Source of the DNA: Polaribacter sp.
GTDB lineage: Bacteria > Bacteroidota > Bacteroidia > Flavobacteriales > Flavobacteriaceae
Reading direction: 5' to 3'
DNA length: 64,000 nucleotides
Assembly (NCBI GenBank): GCA_029238315.1
Contig: JAQWGI010000036.1
Coordinates: 62,001-126,000, forward strand
The position numbers and the translations under genes are program-made. The first letter of the stretch is position 1. The number at the start of each line of letters is the position of its first letter. This document shows, piece by piece, positions 34,150-43,082 of the stretch. The notes below the pieces were generated by a model. That model ran no database searches, was not told the DNA's origin, and worked only from the letters and a program-made list of their open reading frames with translations.

Positions 34150-36159
34150 TTACCAAATTTTTATTCTTTCTTCAGTAGTTTTATAGTTTGCATCTCCTGG
34201 CTTAACATCAAATGCATTATAAAATGGCGTAAAGTTCATTAAAGGGCCATTTACTCTCCAAATTGGTGGCGAGTGTGAATTTGTTTTGATGTAATTTCTT
34301 AAATAAGCGTCTCTTGTTTTTACACGCCAAATTCTAGCAATAGACATAAAGAAACGTTGATCTGGAGTGTATCCTTGAATTTTTGTATTTCCTTTTCCTT
34401 GTTCTGTTAACTTAAAAGCATCATAAGCAATTGAAATACCACCATTGTCTGCTGTATTTTCTCCCACAGTTAACGCACCGTTTAAGTGTTGATTATCTAA
34501 CACCGTAAAAGAACTATAACGATCAATCATTTGCTGTGTTTTTGCTTTGAATTTTTTGTAATCATCTTCTGTCCACCAGTTTTTTACATTTCCGTCTTTG
34601 TCGTATTGAGCTCCTTGATCATCAAAAGCATGAGTTAACTCATGACCAATTACCATTCCAATTCCTCCATAATTAATTGCATCGTCTGCGGTTACATCAA
34701 AATAAGGAAATTGTAAAATTCCTGCTGGAAAAACAATTTCATTTAACGGCGGATTGTAATATGCAGTTACTGTTGACGGTGTGGTACCCCATCTATCTTT
34801 ATTTGGCGCTTTGTTTAATTGTTCTGCTTGATATTGGTATTGATTTTTATATAAAGCAACAACGTTTTCAAAGTATTTACCTTTTTCAATATTCACGTCA
34901 TACTCTCTCCAAACATCTGGGTATCCTATTTTTTTTGTAATAGTATATAGTTTTTCTTTGGCTTGTTTTTTTGTTTCAGCACTCATCCAATCAAGGTTGT
35001 TAATTCTAACTTCAAAGGCTTTTTGCAGGTTATTTACCAGATCTAAAACTCGCTTTTTTGCTTCTTCATTAAAATACTTTTTTACATATAATTGCCCAAG
35101 TGCAAAACCTAACTGTCTATCTACTTTTTGAACCATTAATTGTGCACGTGTATTTTGTGTAGATTGTCCATATAAAACTTTTGCATACTCAAAATTAGCA
35201 TCTTCAAAGGGTTTGCTTAAAATATCTGCATAGGTAGATAATGTACCTGCTTTTAAGTATGTTTTCCAATCAGTAATAGAAACAGAAGCCAACATTTTAT
35301 TTAATGTAGCATAATATGCTGGTTGTTTAACATCAACTTGATCCGCTTCTAAATTTAATTGCTTTAATAATTTTGTAAAACCAATATTTTTGTAGTTTTC
35401 ATTAATTGTTGCAACAGCTATTTTATTATAATTGGCTTTTACATTTCTACGTTCTACCCTATTTTTGTGTGATGTTGCAAATTGTTTTTCAATATTGTAA
35501 ACTGTTTCAGCACTTTTTGATGGACTTTTATTGTCTGACAACGTAAACAACGTTGTTAAATAATTTTTATATGCATTTTGAATGGCTTTTGTACCGTTGT
35601 CTGTTCTAAAATAATAATCTTTATCTGGTAAACCTGTTCCTGCTTGACTAAAATGTAAGATATTTACAGTACTATTTTCATTGTCTGGTGAAACACTTAA
35701 ACCAATAATTGAATAATTACCATTTGTAAGTTGATCTGCTACAAAGCTCATTAAAGAAGGAACATTGTTAATTGCATCAATCTTATTTAAAATTGGTAGA
35801 ATTGGCTCAAAACCACGTTTATTGATGGTTTCAACATCCATTCCTGAACTATAGAAATCGCCAACCTTTTGTTCAATACTTCCTTTTTTGTGATTGATTT
35901 TAGAAACCTCAGTTAAAATGTTTTCTAATAATTTTTTTTGCGGTATGTTTAAAAAGCTATAAGAACCAACGCCAACTTGATCTTCTGCTATTACTGCATT
36001 ATCTAACCAAGTTTTATTTACGTGTTCAAAAAAATTATCTCCAGGTTTTATAAATTCTGTAATGCCATCAAAGTTAATTTTAGGATTTACCGATTTATTT
36101 TCGGTATTACAAGAAGCGAAAATGATTAACGCTAATAAAAGGTAAAAAGTGTTTTTCAT
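34150..36159 (-). CDS. M13-family zinc metallopeptidase (PepO/neprilysin-like), lipoprotein
   Basis: A 669-residue endopeptidase for oligopeptides at the cell envelope. It has lipobox FASC (Cys17), an M13 N-terminal domain to about residue 440, then the catalytic part: zinc motif HELTH (His506, Glu507, His510) in GHELTHAFDDQGAQYD, and the third ligand Glu in ENTADNGGISIAYDAF. YYNPPLNEIVFPAGILQFPYF is the conserved substrate-binding strand. The C-terminus NYKTTEERIKIW carries the usual terminal Trp. It is transcribed alone. Confidence 0.92.
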   Translation of the reverse strand: MKNTFYLLLALIIFASCNTENKSVNPKINFDGITEFIKPGDNFFEHVNKTWLDNAVIAEDQVGVGSYSFLNIPQKKLLENILTEVSKINHKKGSIEQKVGDFYSSGMDVETINKRGFEPILPILNKIDAINNVPSLMSFVADQLTNGNYSIIGLSVSPDNENSTVNILHFSQAGTGLPDKDYYFRTDNGTKAIQNAYKNYLTTLFTLSDNKSPSKSAETVYNIEKQFATSHKNRVERRNVKANYNKIAVATINENYKNIGFTKLLKQLNLEADQVDVKQPAYYATLNKMLASVSITDWKTYLKAGTLSTYADILSKPFEDANFEYAKVLYGQSTQNTRAQLMVQKVDRQLGFALGQLYVKKYFNEEAKKRVLDLVNNLQKAFEVRINNLDWMSAETKKQAKEKLYTITKKIGYPDVWREYDVNIEKGKYFENVVALYKNQYQYQAEQLNKAPNKDRWGTTPSTVTAYYNPPLNEIVFPAGILQFPYFDVTADDAINYGGIGMVIGHELTHAFDDQGAQYDKDGNVKNWWTEDDYKKFKAKTQQMIDRYSSFTVLDNQHLNGALTVGENTADNGGISIAYDAFKLTEQGKGNTKIQGYTPDQRFFMSIARIWRVKTRDAYLRNYIKTNSHSPPIWRVNGPLMNFTPFYNAFDVKPGDANYKTTEERIKIW

Positions 36160-36224
36160 ATAATTAGTCTATGTTGTTCTTTACAAATATATAAAAATAT
36201 AAAGTCTCATTTTTTTCCACAAAA

Positions 36225-36251
36225 AAAAGCAACTTTTTAAAAGTTGCTTTT
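36225..36251 (-). terminator. Terminator of the cold-shock-domain gene
   Basis: AAAAGCAACTTTT and AAAAGTTGCTTTT form a perfect stem. On the minus strand the stem is followed by a run of T, 25 bases after the stop codon. Confidence 0.8.
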
Positions 36252-36275
36252 ATATATTTTTTAAAAATAGTTTTA

Positions 36276-36728
36276 CTATTTTAATTTCACTTTTACTGCA
36301 TTCATCCCTTTTAAACCTTTTTCTAGCTCAAAAGTTACTTTATCGTTCTCTGCAATTTGATCAATCAAACCACTAACGTGCGTAAAATATTTTTCTTGAT
36401 TATCTGTATCTAGAATAAAACCATACCCCTTAGAAGTATCAAAGAAAGAAACTTTACCATTTCTAATTGGATCTTCTGGCTCTCCTTCTTCTTTTTTAGG
36501 AATACCCAAAACAATGTCTTCTAATTCTACTTCTACTTTAAGGTTTGGATCTGGCGGAGAGTCTGTTAAATTTCCATTATGATCAACATACGCAAATTCA
36601 ATTCCTGCTTTTCCATTTTCTTTAGCATCTGCCTTACGAGCTTCCATTTTCTTTCTCTTATCTTCACGTTTTTTTAAACGTTTTTTCTCTTTTTCACTCT
36701 TATTGTAAGTCTGTTGCGATTTAGCCAT
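36276..36728 (-). CDS. Cold-shock-domain protein with basic N-terminal extension
   Basis: A 150-residue nucleic-acid-binding protein. Residues 1-50 are highly charged and helical (SEKEKKRLKKREDKRKKMEA). The C-terminal 60 residues form a CSD (NGKVSFFDTSKGYGFILD, EKYFTHVSGL, VTFELEKGLKGMNAVKVKLK) with an RNP1-like KGYGFI and the YFTHVS RNP2 equivalent. It probably binds RNA and acts in cold adaptation or ribosome function. Its promoter shares a box with the DEAD-box operon. It is monocistronic with its own terminator. Confidence 0.88.
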   Translation of the reverse strand: MAKSQQTYNKSEKEKKRLKKREDKRKKMEARKADAKENGKAGIEFAYVDHNGNLTDSPPDPNLKVEVELEDIVLGIPKKEEGEPEDPIRNGKVSFFDTSKGYGFILDTDNQEKYFTHVSGLIDQIAENDKVTFELEKGLKGMNAVKVKLK

Positions 36729-36768
36729 TAGAAATTTAAATTGTTTTGTTTAATTCTTAATAATTTCA

Positions 36769-36790
36769 CAAAGATATCTTTTTTACGGGG
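36769..36790 (-). promoter_or_regulatory. Promoter region of the cold-shock-domain gene with CCCCGTAAAA box
   Basis: On the minus strand TATCTTTG (36776-36769) matches the -7 consensus, and CCCCGTAAAA (36790-36781) lies four bases upstream. Confidence 0.5.
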
Positions 36791-36859
36791 ATTAATAAAA
36801 ATTTAAAGCAGCAATTTACTTGATAATAGTTTTTTATCAGAATAAATTGCTGTTCATAA

Positions 36860-39853
36860 TTATAACATTTGCTTAAGTTTACTTAACTGATCTGTTAATT
36901 CTATAAATCTATTTTCGGTATCCTTACCTGTAATTTGATCTGCACTATTAAACATATTTAATAAGAAAGAAATTTGAGAGACCAACATTTGTTGTGGATA
37001 CACAACAGCATCATTTTTTAAAGCTTTTAAAACAGTATTTACTGTATTTAATCTATCAGAATTTTTTCCTTTTAAAGATTTTGCTTCTTTTTCTAAATTG
37101 TTTTGTAATTTTCTTGCTTCAGATAATAAATCGATTACCTTTTGCTGCATTGCAATCTGATTAGTGATATCTGTTTTTGTAATACCCTCTTCTGTAACTC
37201 TTGGATCCATTTTTATCTCAAAAGATTGCTCAATTGATTTTCCATTTACAGTTAATTTAGCTGTATATATTCCTGGAGCTACCATCGGTCCATTTTTAAA
37301 GCTTCTGCTTTTGCTTGATGCCCAAGCGCCTTTTTGACGCATATCCCAATTAAAACGATTGATTCCTGCTTTTGTTTCTAGTCTTCTATCTTCATAAATA
37401 AAAGTCTGACTTAAATTCATGTTTTCTACAATAGTAGTTTTATTAATTAAATTTTTATCACTAACAATGGAAACAACCAACTGTTTGTTTGCGTCTAAAA
37501 TTTCTAATTGAATCGGTGATTTATTCTCTTTCGGAATAAAATAATCTATAATTACACTTGTACCTGGATATTGCACAATCCCTTCAGATCTGTAGCCTCT
37601 AGTTCTGTATCTGATGGTTGTATCTGGTTTAAATAACCACGGTAAAGTTTTTAAGCTATTGATTTCTTTTTGTCTTAATGAAGTTATATTGTCTAATATC
37701 CAAAAAGCACGTCCCATAGTACTTATAATTAAATCTCCTCTAAAAATCTTAAGATCTGTAATTGGTGTAACTGGTAGATTTTGTTGAAACTTCTCCCAAG
37801 ATTCACCGTCATTAAAAGAAACAAACATTCCGAATTCTGTACCTGCGTACAATAAACCTGCTCTTACTGGATCTTCTCGTAAAACTTTTGCTGTAAAATC
37901 AGCCGGAATTCCAGTTGTTATCAACTCCCATGATTTACCATAATTCGTTGTTTTATAAAAATAAGGCTTTTCATCACCCAGTAAATGCCTGTCTACAGCA
38001 ATATAAGCTTTCGCAGGATTAAAATTAGAAGTTGCAATAGATTCTACTCTTCCTCCTTTTGGTAATTTTTTTGGTGTAACATTTTCCCAAGATTTTCCAC
38101 CATTTTTAGTAACTGAAACAACACCATCGTTAGAACCTGTCCATAATAAACCTTCTTTTAATGATGATTCTCTAATAGAATAAATGGTGCTATAATATTC
38201 TTCTCCTGTTATATCTCTAGTTATTGGTCCGCCAGAAATTAGTTGTTTGTCTTTTTCAAAAGCAGTTAAATCTGGAGAAATCGTTTCCCAAATTTTTCCA
38301 TCGGTCATTGTTTTATGAATATATTGAGATCCATGGTAAACTACATTTGGATTGTGTGGTGAAACATGAATTGGAGCAACGCGTTGAAAACGGTATTTTA
38401 AATCTTTTGGATTGTGTCCATAAATATATGATGCGCCAACAGTATACTTCTTTTCTATTCCGGTTAACTTATTAAAAACACCAAAATTCCCCTTACAATT
38501 TGCATACACAATATTGTGGTTTCCTGGTTTAGGAACTACAGGTCCGGTTTCACAACCACCAACACTAATACCCCAACCTCTTTGAGAAATAACAGCTGCA
38601 GAAGGCGGATTACTAGGGATTGCCACAGTAGAGTTGTCTTGTTGCCCTGCATACAACCAATACGGATATTGATCATCTACTTCTACTTGATATAGTTCTG
38701 CTGTTGGCTGATTGAACTGCGTTGACCAAGTTTTTCCTCCATTATGCGTAACATTTGCACCACCATCATTAGCCTGAATTAATAAATTAGGATTGTTTGG
38801 ATTGATCCAAATATCATGATTATCTCCATGCGGCACAGTCATTCTTCTCCAACTTTTTCCGCCATCGATAGATTTTAATAAGGGATTTGCATTAGAATAT
38901 ATAATGTCTGGATTTGTTGGATCTAGCTCAATATTTGTATAATAAAAAGGTCTGTTTACCAAACCTCTATTGCTAGAAACTTGCACAAAAGACTTTCCTT
39001 GATTTACAGATTTGTATAAACCTCCTTCATCACCAGGAGCTTCAATAACTGCATATAAAATACTAGAATCAACAGAAGAAACTGCTAAATCAATTTTTCC
39101 AATCAAGTTTTTTGGCAACCCTTCTTCTAGTTTTATCCAATCTTTTCCACCATTTATAGACTTGTAAATTCCGCCTTCATCATTAGTTCCTCCAGAAATA
39201 ATGGTCCAAGGTTTACGTTGCCCTTTCCACGCTGCAGCATATACAATATCAGGGTTGCTTGGTAATAATTCTAAATCTGCAAAACCAACTTTATCAGAAA
39301 TAAACAACATTCTTTCCCAGTTTTTCCCACCATCAATCGTTTTATAAATTCCTCTTTCGTTATTGTCTTTAAACGCGTTACCAATGGCGGCAACCCAAAC
39401 AATATTATGGTTTGTTGGATCTATTTCCACAGCACCAATTTGCCCAGTTTCTCTTAAACCAATATGTTCCCAAGTTTTTCCTGCATTGATCGATTTATAA
39501 ACTCCTTTACCAGAGATTACATTACTTCTTAATCCGTCAGAACCCGTACCAACATATACAATATTAGGGTCGTTTACGGCAACTTCTATAGCGCCAATAG
39601 ATGGTGTTGCAAAAAAACCATCAGAAACATTGTTCCAAGTAGTTCCGTAATCATCAGATTTCCAAACTCCGCCTCCCGTTGCTCCTAAATAAAAAGTACC
39701 TGGCAACATTGGCGTTCCTGTTACAGCGGTTACTCTACCACCTCTTTCTGGCCCAACAGTTCTATAGGTAAATGCACTAAAATCTTGTGCTAAAACTGTA
39801 GCTGTTATTAAGAAAAAACACAGCATTTGTATTGATAAAAAATTTGATTTCAT
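36860..39853 (-). CDS. Exported sortilin/BNR-type beta-propeller repeat protein
   Basis: A 997-residue protein with signal peptide (about 1-22, ending TVLAQ) and many BNR/Asp-box repeats spaced through residues 30-700, for example KSDDYGTTWNNV, KSINAGKTWEH, KTIDGGKNWERM, KSINGGKDWIKL, THNGGKTWS, KTTNYGKSWELI and SFNDGESWEKF, forming one or two large propellers of the VPS10/sortilin kind. A C-terminal region (about 740-997) is beta-rich, then helical. It resembles the exported propeller proteins (often annotated as glycosyl hydrolase) common in marine Bacteroidota; no catalytic residues are evident, so ligand or peptide binding is more likely. Confidence 0.82.
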   Translation of the reverse strand: MKSNFLSIQMLCFFLITATVLAQDFSAFTYRTVGPERGGRVTAVTGTPMLPGTFYLGATGGGVWKSDDYGTTWNNVSDGFFATPSIGAIEVAVNDPNIVYVGTGSDGLRSNVISGKGVYKSINAGKTWEHIGLRETGQIGAVEIDPTNHNIVWVAAIGNAFKDNNERGIYKTIDGGKNWERMLFISDKVGFADLELLPSNPDIVYAAAWKGQRKPWTIISGGTNDEGGIYKSINGGKDWIKLEEGLPKNLIGKIDLAVSSVDSSILYAVIEAPGDEGGLYKSVNQGKSFVQVSSNRGLVNRPFYYTNIELDPTNPDIIYSNANPLLKSIDGGKSWRRMTVPHGDNHDIWINPNNPNLLIQANDGGANVTHNGGKTWSTQFNQPTAELYQVEVDDQYPYWLYAGQQDNSTVAIPSNPPSAAVISQRGWGISVGGCETGPVVPKPGNHNIVYANCKGNFGVFNKLTGIEKKYTVGASYIYGHNPKDLKYRFQRVAPIHVSPHNPNVVYHGSQYIHKTMTDGKIWETISPDLTAFEKDKQLISGGPITRDITGEEYYSTIYSIRESSLKEGLLWTGSNDGVVSVTKNGGKSWENVTPKKLPKGGRVESIATSNFNPAKAYIAVDRHLLGDEKPYFYKTTNYGKSWELITTGIPADFTAKVLREDPVRAGLLYAGTEFGMFVSFNDGESWEKFQQNLPVTPITDLKIFRGDLIISTMGRAFWILDNITSLRQKEINSLKTLPWLFKPDTTIRYRTRGYRSEGIVQYPGTSVIIDYFIPKENKSPIQLEILDANKQLVVSIVSDKNLINKTTIVENMNLSQTFIYEDRRLETKAGINRFNWDMRQKGAWASSKSRSFKNGPMVAPGIYTAKLTVNGKSIEQSFEIKMDPRVTEEGITKTDITNQIAMQQKVIDLLSEARKLQNNLEKEAKSLKGKNSDRLNTVNTVLKALKNDAVVYPQQMLVSQISFLLNMFNSADQITGKDTENRFIELTDQLSKLKQML

Positions 39854-39903
39854 TTTATTTAGTTGTTTTATAGTTTGGTCTTGTAAATATATATGTTTTA
39901 TAA

Positions 39904-40746
39904 TTATTTTAATTCTAAATAAGCTTGTTGCAATTTTTTGGTGACTGCACCAATTTTATTGCCTTGATAAAAAGTATGGTTGTTTAGTTGTTTTATAGAG
40001 GCAATTTGAGTAGAAGTTCCTGTTAAAAAGGCTTCATCAAAATTTTCTATATCAGAAAAGACAACTCCTTTTTCAACAACTTTTATTTTTAATTGATTGC
40101 ATAGATCAATTACAATTTGTCTGGTAATTCCGTTTAAAATAAATTCATTTGCTGGATGTGTATTCACAACTCCTTCCTTTATAAAAAACACATTACAGTG
40201 CGATGCCTCTGTAATAACTCCGTTTCTAACAAACAACGTTTCAAAACAATTTTGTTGCACAGCGAATTCATTTGCCATTACATTTCCAAGCAAAGAAGTC
40301 ATTTTTATATCACATTTATCCCAACGATAATCGTTAGAAGTTACAACAGAAGCGTTGATTAAATTAATAGCTGGCAATTTTTTTGGAACTGCATACATCA
40401 TAACTGTTGGGTTAATATTCTTCGGATAGGAATGTGTTCTTGGCGCAATACCTCTTGTTATTTGGATGTACAATAAACAGTCTTCATTCACTAGATCACT
40501 AGCAACTAACAAGGCATCTATTATAGGTGGTATTGTTTCTACATCAAAGTTAATATTGATTTTATCCAAACAAAACTGTAAGCGTTTTAAATGCGCATCG
40601 CTATAAAAAAAACGTCCATTAATTTGAACCATAACTTCATAAATGCCATCACCAAATAGAAACCCTCTATCAAAAACAGCTATTTTTGCAAGGTTTGCGT
40701 CTACAATTTCACCATTTAAGTAAACTTTTTTAGGATAATGATTCAT
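39904..40746 (-). CDS. PLP-dependent class IV aminotransferase (D-amino-acid transaminase-like)
   Basis: A 280-residue fold-type IV transaminase. It shows FDRGFLFGDGIYEVM at the start, ITRGIAPRTHSYP, the PLP lysine region CDIKMTSLLGNVMANEFAVQ, then FVRNGVITEASHCNVFFIK and FLTGTSTQIASI. The RGxAPRxHxxP block and the CDIK-LLGN segment point to the D-amino-acid transaminase subgroup, which supplies D-Ala and D-Glu for peptidoglycan or degrades D-amino acids. A branched-chain or 4-amino-4-deoxychorismate activity cannot be excluded. Confidence 0.85.
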   Translation of the reverse strand: MNHYPKKVYLNGEIVDANLAKIAVFDRGFLFGDGIYEVMVQINGRFFYSDAHLKRLQFCLDKININFDVETIPPIIDALLVASDLVNEDCLLYIQITRGIAPRTHSYPKNINPTVMMYAVPKKLPAINLINASVVTSNDYRWDKCDIKMTSLLGNVMANEFAVQQNCFETLFVRNGVITEASHCNVFFIKEGVVNTHPANEFILNGITRQIVIDLCNQLKIKVVEKGVVFSDIENFDEAFLTGTSTQIASIKQLNNHTFYQGNKIGAVTKKLQQAYLELK

Positions 40747-40909
40747 AGTTATAATTATATTTAAAGTGTGTGAAAGTTACTTATATAATTCTTTTAAAGA
40801 AAATTTTGCGCTTTAATATTGTAAGGTTACGTTAAAATATCTTCCTTTTTTTTACTTAGAACTTTATTTAATTTAACTTTACTCCAATCAAAATTTAAAC
40901 CAATTTACA

Positions 40910-43027
40910 ATGAAATTTACTTACATTAAAAAATCAGCAATATTTTCTATGCTGTTAATGTTTGTCTTTGCTATAGATAGTACCGCACAAGACAAATTAA
41001 AACAAATGCCAGGTTATACACAGTATAAAGAAATGGCACCAAAATTATACAGTTCTGTTAAAACAGCACCAACTTCTGTTGATTGGGCAAAAGACAGTAA
41101 AACATTTACGTATGTAGAAAATGGCATGCAACATACGTTTGATGTAAGAAAAAAGAAAGTTGTTGCATCAGAAAAAGCACAAAGACAACAAAGACGTTTT
41201 AGAAGAGGAAACAGACCAGCTCGTGGTAGACAATATGATTCTCATATTTCTCCTGACAATAAATTAAAAGTTTTTACAAAAGATAGAAATGTGTACATCA
41301 GTAATCCAGACGGATCAAATGCGCAAGCTGTTACTACAAAAGGAAATGATGACAATCAAATTAAATTCGGAATTGCAACTTGGGTTTACGGAGAAGAATT
41401 AGGACAAAATACGGCAATGTGGTGGTCTCCAAATTCTAAAAAAGTAGCTTTTTATCGCTTTGAAGAAAAAGATGCAAAGAAATATTACGTATTGTACAAT
41501 CAAACAAAATTGCAAGACTCTGTAGAGATAGAAGCGTATCCAAAAGTGGGTGCTAAAAATTTACCAGTAGATTTATTGGTGTACGATTTAGAAACAAAGA
41601 AAACCGTAACGTTAGATGTTAGAAAAGGAAAACCATATAATGATGGCGCTTTAGGAACCTATTTATATGGTGTAAAATGGTCTCCAGACGGATCGGAATT
41701 GTTTTATCATTCTACAAACCGAAAGCAAGATATTATGGAATATAGTGCTGGAAACGCAATAACAGGTGAAACAAGAACCATTGTTAGAGAAGAATGGTTG
41801 CCTAGTTTTACTAAAAACACTCCAGAAATCCACGAATTAAATGACGGAAAACATTTTATCTGGGCTTCTGAAAGAAATGGTTTTAACAACTATTATGTAT
41901 ACAATTATGACGGAACGTTAGTGAATACATTAACGAATCATAATTTTGAAGTTTCTAGAATTGTTAAGATTGATGAGAAAAAGAAACAAGTGTATTATTA
42001 CGCTCGTAGTGGAGAAAATCACATGAAAATGCAATTGCATCGTGTAAATTTAAACGGAACGAAAGATGTTCGTTTGACCGATCCTAAGTTTAATCACAGC
42101 ACAACTATTTCTCCAGACGGAAAGTATTTTATCGATGTTGCTCAAACACATAACATTCTTCCTTTTATGAATTTGGTAAATGCTAAAGGAAAGAAAATTT
42201 CTGAAATTGCTAAAAGTGATATGACGAGATTCAAACAATTAGGTTTTAAAACGGTTGAAGTTTTTACATTTACTTCTGCAGATAATGAAACTGAATTGCA
42301 CGGAATGATTCACTTTCCTTCAAATTTTGACCCAACTAAAAAATATCCTGTGATTTTAGATAATTACGGAGGCCCTTCAACAAATGCCTTTAAAGAATCA
42401 TTTACCTTTCCAAGTGCTTTAACAGAATACGGGTTCATCGTTTTGAATATTGACGGAAGAAATGTTCGTGGAAGAGGAAAACGTTTGTTAGATAAATTAT
42501 ACGGAAACTTAGGAATCGTAGAAATGGACGATTTTGCTGAAGGAATTAAATCATTATACAATCGTTCTTATATCGATAAAAACCGCGTTGGTGTGTACGG
42601 AACTTCTTACGGAGGAACTACAGCTGCAACCAGTTTAATGAGACACCCAGATGTGTATCATGTTGCCGTTGCAAATTCTGCCGTTACCGATTGGAGAAAT
42701 TATGATAATGTATATACAGAGCGTTATATGAACTTAATTACCAACAATAAAAAAGGATATGAAGCTTCTAGTATTATGAATTATGCAAAGGATTTAAAAG
42801 GAGAATTAATGATTTTCTTTGGTACAAATGATAACAATGTGCATCCTGCAAATTCTTTACAATTGATTCAAGCTTTACAAAAAGCAGGTAAAAGTTTTGA
42901 AGTGCAAATTGGTCCAGATAAAGGACATACTGCTTTAGGAAGAGACCGAATGATGGAATTCTTTATTCAGCATTTAGTATTGAACCAAAAAGGATATATC
43001 AACTTAGATAATATGGATAAGAATTAA
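40910..43027 (+). CDS. S9-family dipeptidyl peptidase (DPP IV-like), exported
   Basis: A 705-residue serine peptidase with signal peptide (about 1-25, ending STAQ). The N-terminal eight-bladed propeller (about 60-450) has a DPP IV-type substrate-recognising pair of glutamates in ATWVYGEELGQNTAMWWSP. The alpha/beta hydrolase domain has catalytic Ser566 in GVYGTSYGGTTAATSLM, the Asp in FFGTNDNNVHPANS and the His in PDKGHTAL. It releases N-terminal Xaa-Pro dipeptides, feeding on exogenous protein. It is convergent with another S9 peptidase gene across a strong terminator. Confidence 0.92.
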   Translation: MKFTYIKKSAIFSMLLMFVFAIDSTAQDKLKQMPGYTQYKEMAPKLYSSVKTAPTSVDWAKDSKTFTYVENGMQHTFDVRKKKVVASEKAQRQQRRFRRGNRPARGRQYDSHISPDNKLKVFTKDRNVYISNPDGSNAQAVTTKGNDDNQIKFGIATWVYGEELGQNTAMWWSPNSKKVAFYRFEEKDAKKYYVLYNQTKLQDSVEIEAYPKVGAKNLPVDLLVYDLETKKTVTLDVRKGKPYNDGALGTYLYGVKWSPDGSELFYHSTNRKQDIMEYSAGNAITGETRTIVREEWLPSFTKNTPEIHELNDGKHFIWASERNGFNNYYVYNYDGTLVNTLTNHNFEVSRIVKIDEKKKQVYYYARSGENHMKMQLHRVNLNGTKDVRLTDPKFNHSTTISPDGKYFIDVAQTHNILPFMNLVNAKGKKISEIAKSDMTRFKQLGFKTVEVFTFTSADNETELHGMIHFPSNFDPTKKYPVILDNYGGPSTNAFKESFTFPSALTEYGFIVLNIDGRNVRGRGKRLLDKLYGNLGIVEMDDFAEGIKSLYNRSYIDKNRVGVYGTSYGGTTAATSLMRHPDVYHVAVANSAVTDWRNYDNVYTERYMNLITNNKKGYEASSIMNYAKDLKGELMIFFGTNDNNVHPANSLQLIQALQKAGKSFEVQIGPDKGHTALGRDRMMEFFIQHLVLNQKGYINLDNMDKN

Positions 43028-43046
43028 TTTAATTCATAATATAAGT

Positions 43047-43078
43047 AAAAAGCTCTTGATTTCTCAAGAGCTTTTTTT
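43047..43078. terminator. Bidirectional terminator between two S9 peptidase genes
   Basis: AAAAAGCTCTTGA pairs with TCAAGAGCTTTTT around a short loop, with further T residues. It serves both converging genes. Confidence 0.88.
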
Positions 43079-43082
43079 ATGC

